Assembly: GCF_028705895.1 (NCBI RefSeq) | Contig: NZ_JAQWCQ010000004.1 | Location: 39,738 to 103,737, forward strand | DNA length: 64,000 nucleotides | Source: Massilibacteroides sp. | Lineage (GTDB): Bacteria > Bacteroidota > Bacteroidia > Bacteroidales > Tannerellaceae | Direction: 5' to 3' | In this document: positions 40,101 to 48,511 of the stretch, in pieces | Layout: every line of letters starts with the position of its first letter | Position numbering within the stretch: position 1 is the first letter of the stretch | Program-made: the position numbers and the translations under genes | Notes under the pieces: generated by a model | Databases searched by the model: none | Told to the model about the DNA's origin: nothing | Seen by the model: the letters and a program-made list of their open reading frames with translations, nothing else

Positions 40101-40548
40101 GAAAAACTTTGATGTGTCAGTCTTTATGCAAGGGATAACAGGAACAAACCGTTACTTCGATTATACCGTTAGTGGTTTGTTTGAAGGAGAAACATCCCAC
40201 CCGAGTTCAAATTGGTTGAATGCCTGGACACCCGAAAATAAAAATACGGACTGGCCGCGTGTTTTTTTAGATGATAGATCTGTTAGTGCGCCCAATAAAG
40301 CCAGAACAACTTTCTGGTGTATGAATACTAATTACTTGCGTATAAAGAATATTAATTTCAGCTACACTTTGCCTAAATCGATTCTTGGTAAATTAGGTAT
40401 CGCTAATGCTAAAGTCTATTATACGGGTGAAAATCTCTTTACAATTGATGATCTGCCATTCAATGTTGATCCTGAATCAGCTTCGGGTAACCTGAATGTT
40501 TATCCAATCAGTAAAAGTCATTCTTTCGGTATTAATGTAACGTTCTAA
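37180..40548 (+). CDS. SusC/RagA-family TonB-dependent outer membrane protein with N-terminal STN domain
   Basis: STN domain (LSVKNYLNTIEEQTEFLFIYDADV), CarboxypepD_reg (GIVTDALGEPIIGANVIEKGTTNG), TonB box/plug (EIVIVGYGTQTKVNLTGAV), SusC barrel. Confidence 0.97.
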   Translation: MYKVMNKISLSRFCCVPKSRRKQLFRIMKITYLLLFVGIFCLHAENTMSQNITLRGNNLSVKNYLNTIEEQTEFLFIYDADVNVNEKISVDMVGKPILEVLDNLSSRLGLTYYQEGTYIVLSKRKKPSGNVLPIVAQQKKTITGIVTDALGEPIIGANVIEKGTTNGLVTDFDGNFSIEVDADAIIQVSYIGYNTQEVKVGSQLSLIIKLVEDTQALSEIVIVGYGTQTKVNLTGAVGTIAKDDLLDRPVTNVSSAIQGLTPGVTVTSGTGRPGQDGSTIRIRGVGTLNTADPYILVDGIETGTINQIDPNDIESMSILKDAASAAIYGSKAANGVILITTKRGKIGKPTVSYSGNVSLSNVATLIDRLNSYDHARLYNYALTQDGSAPRFTEEDIQLFKDGTDPYGHPNTVWTDYIYRTGFMHKHNLNVSGGSEDVKYMASTGFLGQEGTLKNSDRQQFNMRTNLDIKLSEKFNMRTNMAFIHNNYSDPNASYGGGYSGFIWQADRIAPWIPYKKEDGTYGSISDGNPAAWIDIDSRINYTQQNFSGALAFDYNILKDLTFTLQGAYVTDIKETKDFRKECWYDDVNYHGPDQLTETIARWSRYTLDALMNYSKTFNQDHNFKVMTGYKIEKYNSRELKAFRKSFPNSSLTDLNAGDASTQTNSGYSRELAMMSYFGRINYDYQGKYLFEADFRADASSRFAKGYRWGYFPAFSAGWRISEEGFMEKSKDWLQSLKIRASWGQLGNQEALSDYYPSLTTLYIGKNFPFNDVLHQGITQTAHKISSISWEKATNWGVGFDASFLDEFTFTAEYYDRKTTGIIMNVPVPKTFGTTSAYQDNVGALRNSGIEMSFSWNHPFNKDWRMGIHANFAYNKNKLLDLGGVDETIDGYMINRVGEPYQSFYVYVADGLFQSDDEAAAYESEYGNPWSLPFKGGDLKIKDVDGDKKLTEDDRVVRGSQQPKGTYGLTLAGGWKNFDVSVFMQGITGTNRYFDYTVSGLFEGETSHPSSNWLNAWTPENKNTDWPRVFLDDRSVSAPNKARTTFWCMNTNYLRIKNINFSYTLPKSILGKLGIANAKVYYTGENLFTIDDLPFNVDPESASGNLNVYPISKSHSFGINVTF

Positions 40549-40560
40549 TTGTAACCAGAT

Positions 40561-42255
40561 ATGAAACTAACAAAAATAATAGGCCTGGCCTTATGCCTGG
40601 CCGGAACAGGAGTTCTGAGTTCCTGTGATGATTTCTTTGATGTCTATCCTAAAGATCAATTAACGCCTTCTACTTTTTGGAAGACGAAAAGTGACGCGGA
40701 TGCAGCTGTAACTGCGGCCTACGAATGGTGGGTAAATAACTTGTTGGGCTCAAAATTTATCTTTTATGAAGATTGTATGTCCGATATCGGATTTAACTAT
40801 ACAAATGCATCACAATATAAGATGGCGGGAAATGGAGCCATATCTCCATTCTCTACTCCCAATTATTACCAATACGAAAATATTCGCCGTTGTAATTTTG
40901 TAATTGAAAATATAGATAAAATTCCTGTTTCGGAACTTTCTGAAACAGAGAAAAAGGAATTTTTAGCACAAGTACGTACAATTCGTGCTTATCACCATGC
41001 TTATTTAGCAACATGGTACGGTGATGCGGTGATTGTGGACTTTCTTCCTCAGTCGGCAGAAGAAGCAAAACTTCCAAGAGAACCGGAAGCAAAGGTGAAA
41101 GAATATGCCATGACTGAATTGTATTGGTGTGCAGAAAATATTTCTGAAAAGCCAGCAGAAAAAGGACGTATTGGAAGAGGAACCGTATTGTCTATGATTG
41201 CTCGTTTCAATCTTCTGTGGGGAAATTATGCGGAAGCGTTGGATGCAGCAAATAAGATAATTGCCTTAGGGCAATATTCGTTGGATAGTGATTTCCTTAA
41301 GATGTTTTCAATGACAGGACAAGATTCAAAGGAAGTTATTTATTCCTATCAACATTTAAAAACTACATTCAAATATTCCGATGTAATTCGTTTTTACAAT
41401 AATGCAGATGGTGGATGGGCAAGTTTTGTCCCTACACAAAATCTGGTTGATATGTTCGAGATGAGTAATGGAAAAACGATTGATGAAAGTGATTCCGGTT
41501 ATGATCCTGTTCATCCATTTTATAATCGTGATCCACGCTTGAAAAATACAGTGATTTACTCCGGTCAGGATTGGATAGGCCGTAATAATGTTCCTCGAAT
41601 TTTTAACACTCTTGACAAGTCACTTCCTAACGGATCTTTGAATAATGATTACTATATTGCGGCTAATAATGCTTCCCATACGGGGATGTTGTGGGCAAAA
41701 TATTTGTATCCTAATCAATCGCAGTATTCTACATCTATGAATGATGATGCTTTGTGTCCTATCATTTTCCGTTATGCTGAAGTATTACTTACCAAGGCAG
41801 AGTGTTTGGTGGAGTTGAATCAGAGTTTGTCTGAAGCTCTGGATATCATTGACCAATTACGCTTGCGTGGCGGACATGTTGCTCTTGACCGTACAAAATA
41901 TACGACACAAGCCAAAGTACGCGAGTTGGTAAGGAAAGAACGTACAATTGAGTTGGCCGGTGAAGGTTTCCGTTATGAAGATATTGTTCGTTGGGACGAA
42001 TATGACGCAAACGGAGCCAAAACCGGCAGAAAGGTGGCAGAATCGGTTATGCCGGGAGACCTTCTTCGTCTCTGTGGAACTGTGGACTATGAAGAGCCGG
42101 ATCCTGACCGTCGTGCTATCATTAATTTGAATGCTGCCCGTGAAGACCGCTTGGTGGAAGTTCGCTATTTTGATAAGAAACAATTCCACTTACCGATTCC
42201 ACAGGCCGAAATGGATGCTAACCCTCAATTGGTGCAAAATGCTGGTTATAATTAA
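40561..42255 (+). CDS. SusD/RagB-family surface lipoprotein
   Basis: Lipobox LSSCDDFFDV, DQLTPSTFWKTKSDADAAVTAAY, LRLRGGH, ERTIELAGEGFRYEDIVRW. Confidence 0.96.
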   Translation: MKLTKIIGLALCLAGTGVLSSCDDFFDVYPKDQLTPSTFWKTKSDADAAVTAAYEWWVNNLLGSKFIFYEDCMSDIGFNYTNASQYKMAGNGAISPFSTPNYYQYENIRRCNFVIENIDKIPVSELSETEKKEFLAQVRTIRAYHHAYLATWYGDAVIVDFLPQSAEEAKLPREPEAKVKEYAMTELYWCAENISEKPAEKGRIGRGTVLSMIARFNLLWGNYAEALDAANKIIALGQYSLDSDFLKMFSMTGQDSKEVIYSYQHLKTTFKYSDVIRFYNNADGGWASFVPTQNLVDMFEMSNGKTIDESDSGYDPVHPFYNRDPRLKNTVIYSGQDWIGRNNVPRIFNTLDKSLPNGSLNNDYYIAANNASHTGMLWAKYLYPNQSQYSTSMNDDALCPIIFRYAEVLLTKAECLVELNQSLSEALDIIDQLRLRGGHVALDRTKYTTQAKVRELVRKERTIELAGEGFRYEDIVRWDEYDANGAKTGRKVAESVMPGDLLRLCGTVDYEEPDPDRRAIINLNAAREDRLVEVRYFDKKQFHLPIPQAEMDANPQLVQNAGYN

Positions 42256-42264
42256 TCCTATAGT

Positions 42265-43434
42265 TTGATGAAGAAGATTGTTTTATTATTATTTCTTGCA
42301 GTTGCCGCTCAAGTGGCAACTGCGCAGATAAAGATTCTGTACGGTCCTTATCTGCAAAATGTGAAAGACGCAGAGGCTACGATTGTCTGGGAAGCTGATA
42401 AACCATCTGTCGGATGGGTAGAATTAGCCCCTGATGACGGGACACATTTCTATGGTGAAGAGAGGCCGAAGTTTTTCGATACGACCAATGGCGTTAAGAA
42501 TACGTCTTTGCTTCACTCCGTAAAGATAAAGGGACTAAAACCGGCTACGACCTACCGTTATCGTATCTATTCTCAGGAGGTGTTGTCGCACGAAGGTATT
42601 TCCGTAATATACGGACGTGTAGCTGCATCTGATGTTTATAAGAAGAAACCGTTGACTTTTACGACCTGTGATCCCGATAAACCGGATATGTCTTTTCTTA
42701 TGATCAATGATATTCATGGACGTGAAAATATTATCACTAAACTTTTGAACGCTGCGGATTATAAGAAAAAAGATCTGATAATCTTCAATGGAGACATGGT
42801 TTCGGAGTTTAAAGACCGGGAAACGATCTTTAATGGGTTTATGAAAGAAAGCATAGACTTGTTTGCTTCCGAGCAACCGATGTATTATGCGCGCGGCAAC
42901 CATGAAACCCGTGGGGAATTTGCCACTTCGTTTCAGAACTATTTTTCTCCTAAAGAACCATTCTTGTATTATGTATTCAAGCAAGGACCTGTTTGTTTTA
43001 TCATGTTAGATACAGGAGAAGACAAACCTGATTCGGATATCGAATACAGTGGTATTACCGACTACGACGGTTATCGTACCGAACAGATGGAATGGATGAA
43101 GACTCTTCGTGATAATAAAGATTTCCAACAAGCCCGATTTAAGGTGGTAATTGCGCATATGCCGCCCTCTAAAGAACCGGGAATATGGCACGGACAAAAA
43201 GACGTTTTGGATAAATTCGTCCCTATCCTGAACGAAATCGGGGTTGACTTAATGCTGTGCGGACATCTTCACCGTAATGTGTATGAAGAACCCAGTTCAT
43301 TAATTAAATTCCCGGTATTGGTTAATTCTAACAACAGTGTTGTTTCTGTAAAAACAGAGGGCAATCAACTGAATTTAGAGGTGCTGGATCTGGATGGTAA
43401 AGTTGTAACAAAGAAATCTTATTCAGCAAAATAG
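42265..43434 (+). CDS. Secreted metallophosphoesterase (calcineurin-like, purple-acid-phosphatase-like N-domain)
   Basis: Signal peptide (AAQVATAQ), MINDIHGR, IIFNGDMV, ARGNHETRG, IAHMPP, LCGHLHRN metal-binding motifs. Confidence 0.9.
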   Translation: MMKKIVLLLFLAVAAQVATAQIKILYGPYLQNVKDAEATIVWEADKPSVGWVELAPDDGTHFYGEERPKFFDTTNGVKNTSLLHSVKIKGLKPATTYRYRIYSQEVLSHEGISVIYGRVAASDVYKKKPLTFTTCDPDKPDMSFLMINDIHGRENIITKLLNAADYKKKDLIIFNGDMVSEFKDRETIFNGFMKESIDLFASEQPMYYARGNHETRGEFATSFQNYFSPKEPFLYYVFKQGPVCFIMLDTGEDKPDSDIEYSGITDYDGYRTEQMEWMKTLRDNKDFQQARFKVVIAHMPPSKEPGIWHGQKDVLDKFVPILNEIGVDLMLCGHLHRNVYEEPSSLIKFPVLVNSNNSVVSVKTEGNQLNLEVLDLDGKVVTKKSYSAK

Positions 43435-43462
43435 TTTTATCAGAAGAAAGAGAAATTGTGCT

Positions 43463-43509
43463 AAAAAGCCACGTTATTTCGGAACAAGTCCGGGATAACG
43501 TGGCTTTTT
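43463..43509. terminator. Bidirectional rho-independent terminator
   Basis: AAAAAGCCACGTTAT...ATAACGTGGCTTTTT between convergent genes. Confidence 0.9.
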
Positions 43510-43543
43510 ATCTGTTTGTCCTCTCTTGGAGGAATCGTCCAAA

Positions 43544-45883
43544 TTATTCTTCGCTTAACGAGTAAGGACGATCTGTTCCTTTAAATACCCGTTGTTTATT
43601 GGGCTTGGAAGACATGGTAAATTCCAATATGCCTCCGTTCATTATGTCTTCTTGGGTAATATAACCTTTGGTATAAGGCTTGCCGTTTAGTTTAACCGCT
43701 TTGACATAGCGGTTTTTATCGCTGACTTTGTCGGCTTTGATCGTTAGCGAGTTGCCGTTTTCCAATTGAACTTTCATGTAGGGTAGGTAAGGAGCTCCTA
43801 ATACGTATTGGTTTGTTCCCGGACAAACGGGATAGAATCCCATGGCAGAAAGGATATACCACGCCGACATCTGCCCACAGTCATCATTTCCACACAATCC
43901 ATCAATGTTGTTCTTATACATACGGTTCATGATTTCGCGTTGCCAGTATTGTGTTTTCCATGGAGCCGAAGTCCAGGCATAAAGGAAAGCCACATGATGA
44001 CTTGGCTCGTTACCATGTACATAACCTCCTAAAAGACCTTCCTTGGTTACATCTTCCGTATGGGCGAAAAACTCATCAGGCAAATGCATATCGAACAAAG
44101 AATCCAAGCGGTTCACGAAAACTTTATCTCCTCCTGTCAGTTCAATCAGCGAATTGACATCGTGGGGAACGTATAACGAATAATTCAACGCATTACCCTC
44201 AATAAAGCCCTGTCCATGCGTACTCATCACATCGAAGTTTTCTTTCCACTCCCCGTTAGTATAACGTGGACGGGCAATTCCCAGTTTCGTGTCAAAAATA
44301 TTCTTGAAAGAATTCGCTCTCTTCTTGTAGGTAGCAGCCGTTTCAGTATTACCGGCTGATTGAGCCGTTTTGTAAATAGTCCAGTCGTCATAAGCATATT
44401 CGAGCGTCAGAGAAGCTGAACTTCCGCTTCTTTCAATAGGAACATAACCAAGTTTCATATATTCTCCTGTCCCTTCATAATAAGGAATCGTAGAACTGTT
44501 AACCATCGCTTTCAATGCCTCTTTCTTGTTGATCGGTAGCCCTTTGGCAATCGCATCAGCTAATACGGATACCGAATGGTAGCCAATCATACACCAGTTC
44601 TCATTTGCCATATGGCTCCATACCGGAAGTGCTTTATGTACACTTTGTTCTCCATGTTTCATCATTGAGTTTACAATATCTGTATTGACCTGACGATTGA
44701 TGATATTGAATAGCGGATGCAAAGAACGATAGGTATCCCAAACGGAAAATACCGTATAATTAGTGAAGTCTTTTGCCTGATGAATATTCTGATCTACTCC
44801 TCTGTATTGACCGTCCACGTCAGTATAGATACTCGGATTGATCATCGTATGGTATAGCGAAGTATAGAGCATAGCTAATTGATCATCCGTTCCCTTTGCA
44901 TCGATCAGAGCTAAAGCATCACTCCAATCCTTATTGGCCGCAACAGCTAACTCATCAAAAGATTTACCTGCCGTTTCAGCCTGGAGATTCATCACAGCGC
45001 CTGCGCTACTTACCCCGGAAAGAGCAACTTTTATTTCAAGATCAGCAGATGCGTTCGGATCAAAATCAAAATAAGCCACTATTCTTCTGCCACCGATTTC
45101 AGGGAAATTATGCTTCTGGTCGAATTTCCGGTAGAATCCGCTATATTTCACTTCTCCTTTTTCTTCAAATCCATAATTTTTTATTGGTTTGGAGAAGGAA
45201 ACAGCGAAATAGGTATAATTCGTTCTTGCCCATCCATTGGTTATACGATAACCCGTTAACAACGTGTCGTTTTCAACACGGATACTTGCCCAAAGCACTT
45301 TGCCGTCATAATTGTAAATGCCATGAATCAGATCAAGAAGTATCCGTTGGTTTGTCTCTTTGGGATAAGTATATTTATGCACCCCTGCACGTTTGGTTGC
45401 GGTAAGTTGAGCTTTAACTCCATAATCGGCAAGCATCACTTCATAATAACCCGGACGGGAGATCTCTGTATCATGCGAAAAGCGCGAACGATAACCATGA
45501 TCCGGATCAGTCATTGTTCCCGGGTTGAGGCGTAACTCTCCGGTGGTCGGCATAATCAATATATCACCCAGATCGGAATGCCCTGTTCCACTGAAATGCG
45601 TATGACTGAACCCTACAATCGTACTGTCTTTGTGTTGATAACCGGCACAATACTCATAAACGCGAGCTTGATATTTTCCATCTACATTATGAGGGATCGT
45701 ATCCGTATCCGGACTTAATTGTACTAAACCAAAAGGAACACAGGCCCCGGGAAAAGTATGCCCCATTCCATTTGTCCCGATAATCGGATTTACGCGTTCT
45801 ACATTGGTTACCTGAGCGCTAAGCGTATTGGTTAAACTACCTGCTATTGTCAAACAGAAAATGAGTTTTCTTACATTTATCAT
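43544..45883 (-). CDS. GH92 family alpha-mannosidase
   Basis: VNPIIGTNGMGHTFPGACVPFGLVQLSPDT, GFSHTHFSGTGHSDLGDILIMPT, EPSHHVAFLYAWTSAPWKTQYWQREI, CGNDDCGQMSAWYILSAMGFYPVCPG. Confidence 0.95.
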   Translation of the reverse strand: MINVRKLIFCLTIAGSLTNTLSAQVTNVERVNPIIGTNGMGHTFPGACVPFGLVQLSPDTDTIPHNVDGKYQARVYEYCAGYQHKDSTIVGFSHTHFSGTGHSDLGDILIMPTTGELRLNPGTMTDPDHGYRSRFSHDTEISRPGYYEVMLADYGVKAQLTATKRAGVHKYTYPKETNQRILLDLIHGIYNYDGKVLWASIRVENDTLLTGYRITNGWARTNYTYFAVSFSKPIKNYGFEEKGEVKYSGFYRKFDQKHNFPEIGGRRIVAYFDFDPNASADLEIKVALSGVSSAGAVMNLQAETAGKSFDELAVAANKDWSDALALIDAKGTDDQLAMLYTSLYHTMINPSIYTDVDGQYRGVDQNIHQAKDFTNYTVFSVWDTYRSLHPLFNIINRQVNTDIVNSMMKHGEQSVHKALPVWSHMANENWCMIGYHSVSVLADAIAKGLPINKKEALKAMVNSSTIPYYEGTGEYMKLGYVPIERSGSSASLTLEYAYDDWTIYKTAQSAGNTETAATYKKRANSFKNIFDTKLGIARPRYTNGEWKENFDVMSTHGQGFIEGNALNYSLYVPHDVNSLIELTGGDKVFVNRLDSLFDMHLPDEFFAHTEDVTKEGLLGGYVHGNEPSHHVAFLYAWTSAPWKTQYWQREIMNRMYKNNIDGLCGNDDCGQMSAWYILSAMGFYPVCPGTNQYVLGAPYLPYMKVQLENGNSLTIKADKVSDKNRYVKAVKLNGKPYTKGYITQEDIMNGGILEFTMSSKPNKQRVFKGTDRPYSLSEE

Positions 45884-46211
45884 TCGTATCGTATTTTATT
45901 ATTTGTTATGTTTCAGTCCTGCATCCTTGCTTAGGGTTTCTAACTACAAAGAAACAATTTTTTTAGAGATTTATTTGTGCTTTATTCCGTGTTGTAATCA
46001 TTATCTGTTTAATTTAATTAGGGAATTCTGTTAATTTGAAGAGCTTGGGGTATTTGGCGAAACACATGAAGACAAGACAAAAAGAAACTATTTTAACCAT
46101 TTTGCTTACGCACTTCAAAAGCACTTAACCTCATTTTTCTTTCGTTTATATAGTTTCAAACCAATAAATATTCCATAATGACAAAAAAGACCGTTTTTTT
46201 GCCAAAAAAAC

Positions 46212-46295
46212 AAAGGTTGTATTCCAAAATATAAAGATTATTTTCCGAGATATAAAGGTTATCTTTCGAAATATATCCTTTATCTTCAAAAAAGA
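46212..46295. repeat. Four tandem 21-bp degenerate repeats
   Basis: AAAGGTTGTATTCCAAAATAT / AAAGATTATTTTCCGAGATAT / AAAGGTTATCTTTCGAAATAT / ATCCTTTATCTTCAAAAAAGA with starts at 46212, 46233, 46254, 46275. Confidence 0.8.
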
Positions 46296-46737
46296 GTAGC
46301 GTAATTTTGATTTTTTTTCTTTTTACAAATCTTGAAAAAACGGACATGCCGGATAATGCAATTTAAACAACATCTCCCGAATTCTGCTCTTCAGGCGCAC
46401 ACTTCGTTATTTTGTTAGAGAAGTCAGCCCAAAAAGCCTTATTTGCGATCGGTGTCAATCCGACACAAAAACAGGTGATTTGCCAACATTTTGATTTTTT
46501 TTTTTTAAACCAATAGCTCAGACCGAAACAAGCCCTCAAGAAATATCCTATAAAAATTAAAACAGGCTCTTACAAACAATATAAAAAAGATTCGTAAAAT
46601 TCAAAACAGCCTCTGAAAGGATATTATTTCCAAAAGCCTCTGTTTTTTATAATAATGTAATGAAATCTTGTTTTCAAACTCAATGCGTTTTTTTAATTTG
46701 ATAAAAGCATTACTTTTGTCGTTCAAAAAAAGGGAAT

Positions 46738-47727
46738 ATGGGTATGCATAGTAGTGAAATAAAAGTTCAGGCGATAATCAATCCAATTTCGGGGGTAGGA
46801 TCGAAACGGAAAATACCGCAATTGTTGGAAAAAATGTGTACTGAAAAAGGCTTTTTTTTCTCTATAGCCTTTACTGAATATGCTGGACATGCAAGTGAGC
46901 TTACCCAGAAAGCCTTAGACGAAGGATATACTTGTATAATTGCAGTTGGAGGTGATGGCACTGTGAATGAAATCGCCAGAACGATGATTCATTCCGATGC
47001 GGTATTGGGGATAATACCCAAAGGTTCGGGAAACGGGCTGGCAAGAGAATTACATATACCGATGGATGTAAGGCGTTCGATCGATTTATTATCGAAAGGT
47101 CACGTAAGTGTAATTGACGCATGTCGTGCAAACGAACGGATTTTCTTTTGTACCTGTGGCGTTGGATTTGATGCCAAAGTAAGTGAATCTTTTGCTCAGG
47201 AAAAACATCGTGGTTCGCTGACTTATATCAAAAACACCATAGAGGAATATCTGAATTACAAACCCGAACCCTATGAATTGCTGGTTGACGATCAGACAAT
47301 AAAAGAAAAAGCATTTCTTGTAGCTTGCGGTAATGCTTCCCAATACGGAAATAATGCCTTTATTGCTCCCCACGCCAATATACAAGATGGAGAAATGGAT
47401 ATAACGATCCTTTCTCCTTTTACTCCGCTGGATATCGCACCATTAGCCATACAGCTCTTCACGAAGCAGATTGATCGCAACAGTAAGATTAAGATGCTGA
47501 AGGCTAAGAATGTTTCTATCATACGTCAGAAGCCGGGATTAATGCATCTGGATGGTGATCCTGTAATGGCAGAAAACAGAATCGATATTGCCGTAATACC
47601 CAAAGCCTTGAAGGTGATAACACCGGAAGTCGTTTCTCTTACGGCAGAAATGAAAAATCTTTTTGATGATTTTACTCGTTTTTTTGAAAGAAAGCTACCT
47701 ACATTTTTAAATAAAAATCTTTTGTAA
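46738..47727 (+). CDS. Diacylglycerol/lipid kinase family protein (YegS/DgkB type)
   Basis: INPISGVGSKRKIP, IIAVGGDGTVNEIA, GIIPKGSGNGLARELHIP. Confidence 0.92.
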   Translation: MGMHSSEIKVQAIINPISGVGSKRKIPQLLEKMCTEKGFFFSIAFTEYAGHASELTQKALDEGYTCIIAVGGDGTVNEIARTMIHSDAVLGIIPKGSGNGLARELHIPMDVRRSIDLLSKGHVSVIDACRANERIFFCTCGVGFDAKVSESFAQEKHRGSLTYIKNTIEEYLNYKPEPYELLVDDQTIKEKAFLVACGNASQYGNNAFIAPHANIQDGEMDITILSPFTPLDIAPLAIQLFTKQIDRNSKIKMLKAKNVSIIRQKPGLMHLDGDPVMAENRIDIAVIPKALKVITPEVVSLTAEMKNLFDDFTRFFERKLPTFLNKNLL

Positions 47728-48409
47728 GAGCTATATATTCTTGTGTATAGTTATGTCGGGACTCTTCGATTATTAATTCGTCGGATTGACAAGTGGTCTT
47801 GTTTGTTGTCAGTGTGACTAATATTCTTTTACAGGCAGTTTCAGGAATGGGTCTGACGTAGGTTTTCCGTGAAAAATATAAATGAAACGAAACCGCTAGA
47901 GTGTCTAAATCCTGTTCCTGATCATAGGGTAATATTAAGGATAAGCTTCCTTGAGGAGCCAGTATCTTTAAACTATCCTCTATCAGAGATTTCAATGTAA
48001 GGCTGTCATTATGGCGTGCAAGATTCCTCTCCTGAACAGGCGATCGTAACGAATTCTTGAAATAAGGTGGATTAGAAACAATTAAGTCATACCGTTCCGT
48101 CGTTTGTGCTGCGTATTCATTTAATGAAGACTGAAACACATGAATACGTTCGCTGAATATGGACTCGGAGATATTTTCTTTAGCTTGTATCCAGGCCTGA
48201 TGGTCAATGTCTATTGCATGAATCAGAGCCTCAGAGCGTTGGGCTAACATTAAAGCAATCAGACCGCTTCCTGTGCCTATGTCTAAAACCCGTTGACTTC
48301 TTTCAGCCGAAGTCCAGGCTCCGAGAAGAACACCATCCGTGCCGACTTTCATTGCACATTTATCATGGTGAACGATGAATTTTTTAAACTGGAAAAATGA
48401 AGCAGCCAT
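47699..48409 (-). CDS. tRNA1(Val) (adenine(37)-N6)-methyltransferase-like
   Basis: MKVGTDGVLLGAW, VLDIGTGSGLIALMLAQR, DLIVSNPPYF. Start moved to ATG 48409. Confidence 0.9.
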   Translation of the reverse strand: MAASFFQFKKFIVHHDKCAMKVGTDGVLLGAWTSAERSQRVLDIGTGSGLIALMLAQRSEALIHAIDIDHQAWIQAKENISESIFSERIHVFQSSLNEYAAQTTERYDLIVSNPPYFKNSLRSPVQERNLARHNDSLTLKSLIEDSLKILAPQGSLSLILPYDQEQDLDTLAVSFHLYFSRKTYVRPIPETACKRILVTLTTNKTTCQSDELIIEESRHNYTQEYIALTKDFYLKM

Positions 48410-48463
48410 AACGAATATGTAGATTAGAAAAGGCAAAAATAATAGATTCTGATCTAAAAGGTG

Positions 48464-48471
48464 TACCTTTG
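48464..48471 (+). promoter_or_regulatory. Candidate Bacteroidota -7 box for lon
   Basis: TACCTTTG (TAnnTTTG), about 44 bp upstream of lon ATG. Confidence 0.4.
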
Positions 48472-48511
48472 GCACATTTATTGTACTTCGTTGGTACAAT
48501 GGATATCCAAT

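Noticed and set aside
43463-43509. Large inverted repeat between the phosphoesterase and GH92 as a regulatory element
   Set aside because: It is a standard bidirectional terminator with A and T runs between convergent genes.
46156-46347. Minus-strand 63-aa ORF with heptad-like repeats (YISKDNL/YISENNL/YILEYNL)
   Set aside because: The apparent heptads come from the 21-bp DNA repeat being a multiple of three; no supporting promoter or codon-usage evidence.
46495-46506. T12 homopolymer as a phase-variation switch
   Set aside because: It is intergenic, more than 200 bp from the nearest start codon and not between recognisable promoter boxes; noted only as a sequencing-error or slippage site.
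48480-48500. CIRCE/HrcA operator at lon
   Set aside because: The arm sequence and 7-bp spacer do not match TTAGCACTC-N9-GAGTGCTAA.
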